Shown here piece by piece: positions 6,704-12,355 of a stretch of DNA of 12,355 nt. Source of the stretch: DATGEP01 sp035310125. GTDB taxonomy: Bacteria; Chloroflexota; Ktedonobacteria; Ktedonobacterales; JADMIN01. The notes below the pieces were generated by a model. That model saw nothing but the letters and a program-made list of their open reading frames with translations. It did no database searches and was not told where the DNA came from. The stretch is taken from the NCBI GenBank assembly GCA_035310125.1, contig DATGEP010000272.1:1-12355 (forward strand), in the 5' to 3' direction. The translations under genes and the position numbers were made by a program. Numbering within the stretch: the stretch's first letter is position 1; every line of letters starts with the position of its first letter.

Positions 6704-7507
6704 ATGCCCAAAGTACGTTCCAACGATGGCACGCCCATCGCGTTCGATCGCTCTGGTGCGGGGCCTGCGCTTATCATGGTGAGCGGCGCGTTCAGTCATC
6801 GCGCGATGATCCCACCCGCGCCGGAGCCGGCTGAACCGGCCGCCTCCCGCTTTACCATGTACTCCTACGACCGTCGCGGTCGCGGCGAGAGTGGCGACAC
6901 GGCGCCATACGCCGTCGAGCGTGAGGTCGAAGATATTGAAGCTCTCATCAACGATGCTGGTGGATCGGCATTCGTGTACGGTCACTCATCCGGTGCTGTC
7001 CTCGCCCTGGAGGCCGCGCGCCTGTTGCCTGGCAAGATCACAAAGCTAGCGGTGCACGAGCCGCCATTCTTCGTGGACGGCAGCCACCCTCCACTGCCGG
7101 ATGACTACGTGGCCCACCTCAACGCGCTCATCGCGGCGGGCCGCCGGGGCGACGCGGTCGAGTACTTCATGACGGCGGCGATGAGTATGCCACCCGAGGC
7201 CGTCGCTTCGATGCGACAGGAGCCAATGTGGCCGGCGCTCGAAGCAGTCGCGCACACGCTCCCCTACGATGGCGCCATCATGGGTGATACCATGAGCGGC
7301 AGCCCCGAGCCGCTCAAGCGGTGGGCCTCGCTTACGATACCCGTACTGGTGATGGACGGGGGCGCGAGTCCCGCGTTCATGCACAACGCCGCCCAAGCGC
7401 TCACAGACATCCTCCCCAACGCGCACCGCCGCACGCTTGAAGGCCAGGATCACGGCGTCAGCATGGATGTTCTCGCTCCCGTGTTGGAAGCGTTCTTCCT
7501 CAGCTAA
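6704..7507 (+). CDS. Alpha/beta-fold hydrolase
   Basis: The protein has 267 residues and is cytosolic, with no signal peptide. The fold order is clear: strand PALIMVSGAF with the oxyanion region, then YSYDRRGRGESGD (residues 54-65), the nucleophile elbow YGHSSG with catalytic S95, a cap region, strand IPVLVMDGGASP with the probable acid D218, and GQDHG with catalytic H250. This is a complete triad, so the gene should be active. The substrate is unknown; esterases, lactonases and peroxidase-like hydrolases share this pattern. TTG 6701 and ATG 6704 are adjacent; ATG is chosen because GAGGTG lies about five bases upstream. It follows the AraC gene by 163 bp and precedes a truncated relative at 7577. 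Confidence 0.9.
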   Translation: MPKVRSNDGTPIAFDRSGAGPALIMVSGAFSHRAMIPPAPEPAEPAASRFTMYSYDRRGRGESGDTAPYAVEREVEDIEALINDAGGSAFVYGHSSGAVLALEAARLLPGKITKLAVHEPPFFVDGSHPPLPDDYVAHLNALIAAGRRGDAVEYFMTAAMSMPPEAVASMRQEPMWPALEAVAHTLPYDGAIMGDTMSGSPEPLKRWASLTIPVLVMDGGASPAFMHNAAQALTDILPNAHRRTLEGQDHGVSMDVLAPVLEAFFLS

Positions 7508-7576
7508 GCCATGACGCCTGACATCTATCGGAATTGGTGTAAGCAGCGGCATGCCCGCCTAACGAAGGATAATGCA

Positions 7577-7759
7577 ATGGACAACGGCATCAAGCGCGAC
7601 TATGCGACCATAAACGGTCTCAAGATATACTATGAGATCCACGGCGCTGGACAGCCGCTGATTCTGCTGCACGGCGGGTTCATGACCATTGACCCGATGG
7701 AGCCACTTCTGCCGGTCCTCGCCGCGACCCGGCAGATCATCGCCGTCGAGCTGGGATGA
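7577..7759 (+). pseudogene. Truncated alpha/beta hydrolase, N-terminal piece only
   Basis: ATG 7577 follows GAAGGAT at a normal distance and opens a frame of 60 residues. It reads DYATINGLKIYYEIHGAGQPLILLHGGF, the typical first strands and oxyanion HGG of an alpha/beta hydrolase. It continues to TRQIIAVELG and then hits TGA. Intact relatives normally continue at this point into a GHG(R)T loop and the Ser nucleophile, all of which are missing. The break is abrupt, and the downstream sequence belongs to another gene. It cannot be a working hydrolase. Confidence 0.75.
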
Positions 7760-7760
7760 G

Positions 7761-7776
7761 TGCCATGAGCATGGCA
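7761..7776. other. Small perfect hairpin at the hydrolase break
   Basis: TGCCAT-GAGC-ATGGCA forms a 6-bp stem with a 4-nt loop, directly after the truncated hydrolase stop and 32 bp before the next start codon. It could be a weak terminator, an operator or a recombination scar; nothing decides between these. Confidence 0.3.
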
Positions 7777-7808
7777 GTACGCATTCACTGATTCCGAGGG
7801 AGGTTGGT

Positions 7809-8357
7809 ATGGGTAAGGTGCTCTGGCACATCACGATGTCCCTGGACGGCTTCATCGCTGGCCCTGGCGATGCGATGGACTGGATATTCAGCTACGTCGG
7901 GCCGAACTCTGCTGTAGATGAGGTGATCAGCACCACCGGCTCGGTGCTGTCTGGCAGACACAGCTACAATGTCGGCAGAAGGCCAGACCAGCCACCTGAA
8001 GCGCGGAAGGTCTTCGGCGGCGCATGGAGCGGGCCGGTGTTTGTGCTCACATACGACGCGCCTCGCGACGAAGAAGACCCGACGATCACATTTCTCTCAG
8101 GCGACATCCGCGCCGCAATCGCCACGACACTCGGTGCCGCTGGCGGGAAGAACGTGGTCATTATCGGCGCCAACGTTGCCCGGCAATGCGTTGACGCTGG
8201 ACTGGTGGACGAGATACTCGTCCATCTAGCGCCCCTCTTGCTCGGCGACGGCGTCCGGCTCTTCGGCAACCCAGGCGCCACATCGGTCCCGTTGGAGCCA
8301 CTCAGCGTCACACAGGCAGGGCAGGTCACGAATCTCCGTTTCCGCGTCGTCAAGTAA
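7809..8357 (+). CDS. RibD C-terminal-domain / dihydrofolate reductase-like protein (second copy)
   Basis: The protein has 182 residues. It starts KVLWHITMSLDGFIAGPGDAMDW, the common opening of this family. It continues with TTGSVLSGRHSYNVG, a strand VFVLTYDAP, the nucleotide-binding VVIIGANVARQCVDAGLVDEI (about 116-136), and LVHLAPLLLGDGVRLFG. Family members are thought to be NAD(P)H-dependent reductases of unknown substrate. GGGAGG lies a few bases before ATG 7809. It is a distant paralogue of the 4714 gene, not a recent duplicate, since only the framework motifs agree. It lies between two broken hydrolase pieces, suggesting that it arrived with, or survived, a local rearrangement. Confidence 0.9.
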   Translation: MGKVLWHITMSLDGFIAGPGDAMDWIFSYVGPNSAVDEVISTTGSVLSGRHSYNVGRRPDQPPEARKVFGGAWSGPVFVLTYDAPRDEEDPTITFLSGDIRAAIATTLGAAGGKNVVIIGANVARQCVDAGLVDEILVHLAPLLLGDGVRLFGNPGATSVPLEPLSVTQAGQVTNLRFRVVK

Positions 8358-8414
8358 GCTGGGGTTCCGTCGCCTGATGTCGCAGCTCTCCAGGCATGCC
8401 GGCGATACACATCA

Positions 8415-8540
8415 CCACGCTACAACGTCATCGCGTTCGACAAGCGTGGCGCGGGGCGCACCGATAAGGCGGACAACCCGTATTCGATTTCGATATTGGC
8501 CGGTGATACTGCGGCGCTCCTCGCCGCGCTCACTTACTAG
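8415..8540 (+). pseudogene. Internal fragment of a second alpha/beta hydrolase
   Basis: The frame reads RYNVIAFDKRGAGRTDKADN then PYSISILAGDTAALLAAL, a well-known alpha/beta hydrolase stretch (strand plus GxGxS/T loop before the nucleophile). It is followed by TAG at 8538. There is no start with a ribosome-binding site and no nucleophile elbow. Its VIAFDK strand occupies the same fold position as VIAVEL at the end of the 7577 fragment, so the two pieces overlap in the fold and probably come from different hydrolases. Its last 11 bases overlap the 3' end of the minus-strand NrtR-type gene. The 5' edge is approximate. Confidence 0.65.
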
Positions 8541-9243
8541 CGCGCGGGTTAAAGCGATACAGCACCGCCGGGCGATGCTGCCCTACCATCTTCGTGTATT
8601 GCGTCGGTTCCACGATTCGCGTCATAAGCAGCTTCTTGCGAAAATTGCGCTTGTCCAGTGGACGGTTCAATATCGCCTCATAGACCTCTTGCAGCTCGCT
8701 CAGCGTGAAGCGCTCTCCCAGAAGCTGAAATCCAATTGTGGTATATTCCAGCTTACTCCGCAGGCGCAGCAGCGTATAATCCAGGATCGCGCGATGATCA
8801 AACGCCAGCGGTGGCACCTCATACGCCCAGAACAGCCGCGCGTCCTCCACCGCCGCACCGCTCGGAAGCTGAAGTTGATCCGGGCGAATCAGCGCATAGT
8901 AGACGACCGTAATCACCCGCATACGTGGATCGCGCCCCGGTTCACCGAACGTATACAGCTGTTCGAGATACGCATCGCGAACGCCGGTCTGCTCTTCCAG
9001 CTTGCGCCGCGCCGCGTCTTCCAGCGATTCGTCGCCGTGTACAAAACAGCCGGGAAGCGCCCACATCGCATCGAACGGCGCATTGTGACGCCGTACCAGC
9101 AGCACCTCCAGCCGCCGCTCGCGAACCGTCAGAATAGCAACATCCACTGCGACAGCCGGGCGATCATCTTCACCAGGCACATGCGCTGGCATTTCCGCCC
9201 AGCGCGACTCCGCGCGCGTCGTATCGTCGGTATCCGTCGCCAT
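8530..9243 (-). CDS. NrtR-type regulator: Nudix domain plus winged helix
   Basis: The protein has 237 residues. After a 28-residue acidic, low-complexity lead, a Nudix fold runs from AVAVDVAILTV to about residue 165. Its Nudix box (65-88, GCFVHGDESLEDAARRKLEEQTGV) departs from the G-x5-E-x7-R-E-U-x-E-E-x-G-U rule: the first Gly is Cys, the RE glutamate is Lys81 and the last catalytic Glu is Gln85. The C-terminal domain (about 170-237, FQLLGERFTLSELQEVYEAILNR then DKRNFRKKLL) is the winged helix of NrtR proteins. In that family a degenerate Nudix domain senses ADP-ribose-type ligands and the winged helix represses NAD-metabolism genes. A sensor-repressor is therefore more likely than a pyrophosphatase. 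ATG 9243, with GAGGAG seven bases before it, is preferred over ATG 9279 and GTG 9285. Confidence 0.85.
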   Translation of the reverse strand: MATDTDDTTRAESRWAEMPAHVPGEDDRPAVAVDVAILTVRERRLEVLLVRRHNAPFDAMWALPGCFVHGDESLEDAARRKLEEQTGVRDAYLEQLYTFGEPGRDPRMRVITVVYYALIRPDQLQLPSGAAVEDARLFWAYEVPPLAFDHRAILDYTLLRLRSKLEYTTIGFQLLGERFTLSELQEVYEAILNRPLDKRNFRKKLLMTRIVEPTQYTKMVGQHRPAVLYRFNPRASK

Positions 9244-9375
9244 GCCGATACTCCTCAGTGCGCCCCCGCTGCGCCGCATGCCCACTTCCTACACAGTACC
9301 ACCCTGCACCCACCTCGACAAGCCGTATAGCGAACAGGTCGCCTTTAGCACCTCATTCCGCAAACTGATGTCCGC

Positions 9376-9414
9376 TCCCGTCCGCAATTGACCGTTCCCG
9401 CCCGCCGCTGACCG
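9376..9414. repeat. Imperfect 20-bp tandem duplication
   Basis: TCCCGTCCGCAATTGACCG (9376-9394) is repeated 20 bp later as TCCCGCCCGCCGCTGACCG (9396-9414), with 15 of 19 positions equal. A looser third copy may precede it. Nothing links it to a gene. Confidence 0.5.
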
Positions 9415-9531
9415 CGACTCCGCTTCCCCGCTCTGTACTACACTATCCCCAGACACACGCTACCTCTCCGCTTGCGCTGCTCTGTACGATGAATGCGTGG
9501 CGGCGATGGGCTCGCGAAAGGAACACCCGCC

Positions 9532-9711
9532 ATGACCGCCGCCGCTCCTGCCGGCCCTACTGCATCCAATCCCGCTGAATTGCAATTCGCGCCGGCATTG
9601 GCCTCTGCATCTCATTTTCGCATTCCGGCAGAATCGGCAACTGATTCGCGAATCGCGGCAGAATCGGCTACCCATTTTCGTATTCCGGCAGAATCGGCAA
9701 TCAAAACTTAG
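9532..9711 (+). CDS. Possible small repeat-containing protein
   Basis: ATG 9532 follows AAAGGAA at about nine bases and opens a 59-residue Ala/Ser/Pro-rich frame ending in TAG at 9709. Its last third is made of ten-residue units of the form RIPAESAT, which are the translated DNA repeats. The same frame stays open beyond the TAG until a second TAG at 9949 and includes four more units, giving 139 codons if the stop were read through or were a mutation. It has no recognised domain and no signal peptide. It may be a real short low-complexity protein, a broken longer one, or a chance product of the repeats. The in-phase spacing is the only positive hint besides the ribosome-binding site. Confidence 0.25.
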   Translation: MTAAAPAGPTASNPAELQFAPALASASHFRIPAESATDSRIAAESATHFRIPAESAIKT

Positions 9712-9917
9712 ATTCCGGCAGAATCGGCAACTCCCTTCCCTTGCCCCACGTCCGCCACATTGTCACCGCCGTACCGCTTCGTGCGCTTTGTGCGCTCCGT
9801 GATTACACCGCGTATTCCGGCAGAATCGGCAACCGCTCCCACCGAGAAAACTCAATTTCCGGCAGAATCGGCAACCGCTCTTACTCAGAAACCTCGATTT
9901 CCGGCAGAATCGGCAAC
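9622..9917. repeat. Seven-copy 20-bp interspersed repeat array
   Basis: The unit is ATTCCGGCAGAATCGGCAAC. Copies start at 9622, 9652 (divergent, ATCGCGGCAGAATCGGCTAC), 9682, 9712, 9814, 9856 and 9898; the last two begin TTT instead of ATT. Spacings are 30, 30, 30, 102, 42 and 42 bp. The core GGCAGAATCGGC is invariant. Each unit itself contains CGGCA twice, nine bases apart. Linkers of 10 or 22 bp are partly conserved within each spacing class. No other copy was seen in the window. Possible roles are a protein-binding array, a coding repeat or a mobile miniature repeat; none is shown. Confidence 0.9.
9776..9802. repeat. Three-copy 9-bp tandem repeat
   Basis: GCTTCGTGC, GCTTTGTGC and GCTCCGTGA follow one another without gaps, inside the 102-bp spacing between copies 4 and 5 of the 20-bp repeat. 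On the minus strand this reads as CACGAAG-like units, resembling the intergenic CACGAAGGA-type repeats common in some environmental bacteria. Confidence 0.6.
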
Positions 9918-9951
9918 CACCTCCCTCTGCCACCTTTCGCCACGGATGTAG

Positions 9952-9971
9952 GGGCGCTGCCTGCTGCGCCC
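9952..9971. other. GC-rich hairpin just after the repeat frame
   Basis: GGGCGC (9952-9957) pairs perfectly with GCGCCC (9966-9971) around an 8-nt loop, starting one base after the TAG at 9949-9951. There is no T tract, so it is only a weak terminator candidate. Confidence 0.35.
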
Positions 9972-10060
9972 GCCGCCCCGCTTGGGACGCACCACCTCGG
10001 CTGGCTGGCGTGGTCTCACCTTCCGGCCAGATGCCAGCCCATCCCGCCGCCATTCTGCCC

Positions 10061-10092
10061 TTGACCGCAAGGCCGCCCACGTGGCATACTAT
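10061..10092 (+). promoter_or_regulatory. Probable suf operon promoter
   Basis: TTGACC (10061-10066) is followed by CATACT (10085-10090, spacer 18) or TACTAT (10087-10092, spacer 20). This is the best sigma-70-like pair upstream of sufB, and its -10 end abuts the operator at 10091. It leaves a leader of about 120 nt before the sufB start. Confidence 0.55.
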
Positions 10093-10115
10093 ATCCGACC
10101 GCAATAGTCGGAATT
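10091..10115. promoter_or_regulatory. IscR/Rrf2-like operator upstream of sufB
   Basis: A perfect dyad TCCGAC-N7-GTCGGA (10094-10112) is preceded by ATA. It keeps the GAC-N7-GTC spacing of the IscR type 1 site (ATA-SYYGAC-N7-GTC-RRS-TAT) and, as I recall that consensus, agrees at about 19 of 25 positions. It overlaps or touches the -10 box, as expected for a repressor. An Fe-S-cluster-responsive Rrf2 regulator is the likely ligand, though none is encoded in the window. Confidence 0.6.
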
Positions 10116-10166
10116 ATCCGCGCGCGGAGCCGGGGCAACGGCTTTGGCGAAACGGCGGGCTAGCGT

Positions 10167-10189
10167 CTCGGGGCAGCATTACCCCAGAG
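10167..10189 (+). other. Hairpin in the sufB 5' leader
   Basis: CTCGGGG (10167-10173) can pair with CCCC-A-GAG (10182-10189) with one bulged base and an 8-nt loop. It lies about 14 nt before the GGAGG of sufB and could affect translation or RNA stability. No known riboswitch was recognised. Confidence 0.3.
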
Positions 10190-10217
10190 CCACAATACCC
10201 TACCTGGAGGAACGTAC

Positions 10218-11624
10218 ATGAGCACGGAGACAGATGTCGGTACCGAGCTTGAGCAATATAAGTGGGGGTTCAGCAAGCCCGAAAACTATGTCTTCAAGTC
10301 TCGCAAAGGGCTCTCGCACGAGATCGTCGAAGAAATCTCCCAGATGAAAGACGAGCCGCAATGGATGCGCGATTTTCGTCATAAGAGTCTGGACATGTTC
10401 CTCAAGCGGCCCATGCCCAACTGGGGCGGCGACCTCAGCGGCATAGATCTCGACGACATCTACTACTACATCAAACCCACCCAGACCGCCGGCAAGAACT
10501 GGGATGACCTGCCCACCGAGATCAAAGAAACCTTCGAGCAGCTTGGCATCCCCGAAGCCGAGCGCAAGTATCTCGCCGGTGTCGGCGCCCAATACGAGTC
10601 CGAAGTCATCTACCACAAAGTACGCGAAGACCTCGAAAAGCTCGGCGTCATCTTCGTAGATCCCGGCACCGCGCTGCGTGAGCACGAAGACCTCTTCCGC
10701 AAGTACTTCGCCACCCTCATCCCACCCAACGACAACAAGTTCGCCGCCCTCAACAGCGCCGTCTGGAGCGGTGGCAGCTTCATCTACGTCCCCAAGGGCG
10801 TCCGCGTCGAGATCCCGCTTCAGGCATACTTCCGCATCAACGCCCAGAACATGGGCCAGTTCGAGCGCACCCTTATCATCGCCGACGAAGGCAGCTACGT
10901 CCACTACGTCGAAGGCTGCACCGCGCCAACTTACACCACCGACAGCCTGCATAGCGCCGTCGTCGAGATCATCGTCATGAAGGACGCCCGCGTCCGCTAC
11001 ACCACCATCCAGAACTGGTCGAAGAACGTCTACAACCTCGTCACCAAGCGCGCCGTCGCCTACAAGAACGCCACGATGGAGTGGGTCGATGGCAATCTGG
11101 GCAGCAAGCTGACGATGAAGTACCCCGCCATCCTGCTGATGGAGCCGGGCGCACGGGGCGAGGTGCTGTCGATCGCCTTCGCGGGCGATGGCCAGCATCA
11201 GGACGCGGGCGGCAAAGTGACCCACGTCGCGCCGCATACGACCTCGACCATTACATCGAAGTCGATCTCCAAGGGCACCGGGCGCGCCAGCTACCGTGGC
11301 CTCCTGAAGGTCGAGAAGGGCGCCGAGGGCTGCAAGTCCAAGGTCGTCTGCGACGCCTTGCTGCTTGATGAGAATTCTCGCACCGACACGTATCCGTACA
11401 TCGACATCCAGGAAGACAATGTCGAAATCGCCCACGAGGCCACGGTCACCAAGGTCGGCGAGGAGCAGCTCTTCTATCTGATGAGCCGCGGCCTGTCCGA
11501 AGCCGAGGCGGCGGCGCTCATCGTGCGTGGCTTTATCGAGCCGATCGCGAAGGAGCTGCCGCTTGAGTATGCGCTGGAGCTCAACCGGCTGATCCAGCTC
11601 GAGATGGAAGGCTCCGTCGGATAA
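10218..11624 (+). CDS. sufB: Fe-S cluster assembly scaffold protein SufB
   Basis: The protein has 468 residues, cytosolic. It works in the SufBCD complex, which builds Fe-S clusters on SufB using sulfur from SufS and ATP hydrolysis by SufC. Sequence marks: YKWGFSKPENYVFKSRKGLS near the N-terminus, VWSGGSFIYVPKGVRVEIPLQ (182-202), HYVEGCTAP with C234 (equivalent to E. coli C254), the beta-helix core, VVCDALLL with C378 (probable cluster-site cysteine), and EIAHEATV with H406-E407. The C-terminal RGFIEPIAKELPLEYALELNRLI is the SufC-binding region. Length is normal. CTGGAGGAA lies seven bases before ATG 10218. sufD follows after 108 bp. The upstream IscR-like site suggests repression when Fe-S supply is adequate. 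sufC and sufS are not visible and may lie beyond the right edge. Confidence 0.98.
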   Translation: MSTETDVGTELEQYKWGFSKPENYVFKSRKGLSHEIVEEISQMKDEPQWMRDFRHKSLDMFLKRPMPNWGGDLSGIDLDDIYYYIKPTQTAGKNWDDLPTEIKETFEQLGIPEAERKYLAGVGAQYESEVIYHKVREDLEKLGVIFVDPGTALREHEDLFRKYFATLIPPNDNKFAALNSAVWSGGSFIYVPKGVRVEIPLQAYFRINAQNMGQFERTLIIADEGSYVHYVEGCTAPTYTTDSLHSAVVEIIVMKDARVRYTTIQNWSKNVYNLVTKRAVAYKNATMEWVDGNLGSKLTMKYPAILLMEPGARGEVLSIAFAGDGQHQDAGGKVTHVAPHTTSTITSKSISKGTGRASYRGLLKVEKGAEGCKSKVVCDALLLDENSRTDTYPYIDIQEDNVEIAHEATVTKVGEEQLFYLMSRGLSEAEAAALIVRGFIEPIAKELPLEYALELNRLIQLEMEGSVG

Positions 11625-11656
11625 CGACGGCGCTGTCCTCGCGTTCGCGCGAGAAG

Positions 11657-11707
11657 AAGAGGGGCGGTTTCCACGCTCCGCAAGGAGCGACGGCAGCCGC
11701 TTTTCTT
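11657..11707 (+). other. Structured intercistronic RNA element between sufB and sufD
   Basis: The outer stem AAGAGGGGCGG (11657-11667) pairs with CCGCTTTTCTT (11697-11707) as 11 bp, three of them G-U wobbles. The inner stem CGCTCC-GCAA-GGAGCG (11674-11689) is 6 bp capped by a GNRA-class tetraloop. Because the wobbles are pairs only in plus-strand RNA, function as transcript is favoured. Part of it (GCGG...CCGC then TTTTCTT) resembles an intrinsic terminator, so partial attenuation between sufB and sufD is possible. Confidence 0.6.
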
Positions 11708-11732
11708 ACGACGGAGGATGAGCAACAGATCC

Positions 11733-12355
11733 ATGTCAGCAGTCGACATAACACATGGCTTCACCCGCGAGGCAGTCGAGGCGCTTTCACACCAGAAAGC
11801 CGAGCCTGACTGGGTTCGCCAGAAGCGCCTCGACGCCTGGGACGTCTTCGAGCGCATGCCCTGGCCCTCGATGCAAGAGGAGGAGTGGCGCAAGACCGAT
11901 GTCCGCGGCTTGAAACTGCAGCGCCTCGCCTCCTTTACTGAACCGAACGGCGCGGCGCAAGGCGGCGACTTGCCGGCCGAGATCAGCGCCTCGGGCGACG
12001 TGGCCGAGCGCGGCGGCCTCGTGATCCAACGCGATTCCATGACCGTGAGTAACCAGCTTCAGGAAGAGCTACGGCGCCAGGGTGTCGTCTTCTGCGACCT
12101 CGATGCCGCCGTGCGCGACTACCCCGAACTCGTGCGGCGCTACTTCCAGACGTGCGTCCCCGTCGACTTCAACCGCTTCTCCGCGCTCCACAACTCCTTC
12201 TGGAGCGGCGGCAGCTTCGTCTACGTGCCGAAGGGCGCCGATGTGACGCTGCCCTTGCAGGCCAGCTTCTGGGCCAGCAAACCGGGCGCCGCTATGTTCC
12301 CACATACGCTGGTCATCGCGGACCGTGACAGCCGCGTCACCTACATCGACCAGTA
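11733..12355 (+). CDS. sufD: Fe-S cluster assembly protein SufD, 3' end outside window
   Basis: The frame stays open from here to the right edge, giving 207 residues of the N-terminal half. It begins MSAVDITHGFTREAVEALSH and shows the SufD features WVRQKRLDAWDVFERMPWP, EEEWRKTDVRGL, an RYFQTCVPVDFNRFSALHNSF stretch and then WSGGSFVYVPKGADVTLPLQ from residue 157. That last block is the same SufB/SufD-family fold as in the sufB product. SufD partners SufB and SufC and is needed for iron entry. The start is uncertain: GGAGG (11713-11717) directly touches an in-frame ATG at 11718 but lies 15 bases from ATG 11733, so neither spacing is ideal. The gene follows sufB in the same orientation, separated by the hairpin at 11657-11707. 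Confidence 0.95.
   Translation, partial: MSAVDITHGFTREAVEALSHQKAEPDWVRQKRLDAWDVFERMPWPSMQEEEWRKTDVRGLKLQRLASFTEPNGAAQGGDLPAEISASGDVAERGGLVIQRDSMTVSNQLQEELRRQGVVFCDLDAAVRDYPELVRRYFQTCVPVDFNRFSALHNSFWSGGSFVYVPKGADVTLPLQASFWASKPGAAMFPHTLVIADRDSRVTYIDQ

Noticed and set aside
7577..8540. One hydrolase gene interrupted by insertion of the reductase gene
   Set aside because: The two pieces cover the same strand of the fold rather than adjacent parts, and no target-site duplication or transposon ends were seen.
8377..9330. Long plus-strand frame of 317 codons
   Set aside because: It is the antisense shadow of the NrtR-type gene; its product is His/Arg-rich with no domain. Only the hydrolase fragment at its left edge, in another frame, looks real.
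9622..9917. CRISPR array
   Set aside because: Repeats are 20 bp but the spacers are only 10 or 22 bp with one 82-bp gap, linkers resemble each other, and no cas gene is near.
9763..10104. Minus-strand frame with repeated GCRFCRK cysteine units
   Set aside because: It looks like a metal-binding repeat protein, but the pattern is just the 20-bp repeat read backwards, without a good ribosome-binding site. Considered less likely than the plus frame, which is itself weak.
10200..11435. Long minus-strand frame of 411 codons
   Set aside because: It is antisense to sufB, lacks its own ribosome-binding site and domain, and arises from GC-rich codon use.

Overview
The window is about 12.4 kb of GC-rich bacterial DNA (roughly 60-65% G+C by eye). 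Codons end mostly in G or C, and Shine-Dalgarno sites of the GGAGG type precede most genes. The mixture of a GT87 membrane glycosyltransferase, mnmE, an NrtR-type Nudix regulator, RibD-C/DHFR-like reductases and a suf operon would suit a soil or thermophilic Chloroflexota member. That is a lineage guess from gene style, not from any marker comparison. No tRNA, rRNA, transposase, phage gene or CRISPR array was seen.

Layout: (1) 1-2840, plus strand: the 3' part of a GT87 glycosyltransferase overlaps the start of mnmE, which encodes the tRNA-modification GTPase. (2) 2891-3748: a divergent pair made of a MerR-family regulator with a SoxR-like cysteine cluster and a small conserved CCPFF-motif protein. 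Between them lies a TTGACT-N19-TACCCT promoter holding a dyad, the classic MerR arrangement. (3) 3906-4493, minus strand: a nicotinamidase, with a 17-bp near-palindrome just downstream of its likely -10 box. (4) 4714-8540, plus strand: an accessory stretch with two RibD-C/DHFR-like reductases, an AraC-type regulator with an unusual C-terminal extension, one intact alpha/beta hydrolase, and two broken hydrolase pieces flanking the second reductase. (5) 8530-9243, minus strand: a Nudix plus winged-helix regulator of the NrtR type with a degenerate Nudix box, so probably a sensor rather than an enzyme. (6) 9244-10217: about 970 bp between genes, holding several repeat families. The clearest is seven copies of a 20-bp element spaced 30, 30, 30, 102, 42 and 42 bp, all in one reading phase. 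(7) 10218 to the end, plus strand: sufB and the 5' part of sufD, with an IscR/Rrf2-like operator upstream and a structured RNA element between the two genes.

How the parts may work together: NrtR proteins are known regulators of NAD metabolism and nicotinamidase feeds NAD salvage, so the two minus-strand genes may form a regulatory pair. This is an inference. The suf genes assemble Fe-S clusters and appear to be under Fe-S-responsive repression. The MerR regulator may also be thiol-, metal- or Fe-S-sensing. The middle region shows gene decay and turnover.

The observations most worth a second look are the phased repeat array at 9622-9917, the IscR-like site at 10091-10115, the G-U-rich sufB-sufD hairpin at 11657-11707, and the NrtR/nicotinamidase link. 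None of these amounts to a proven new system from sequence alone.
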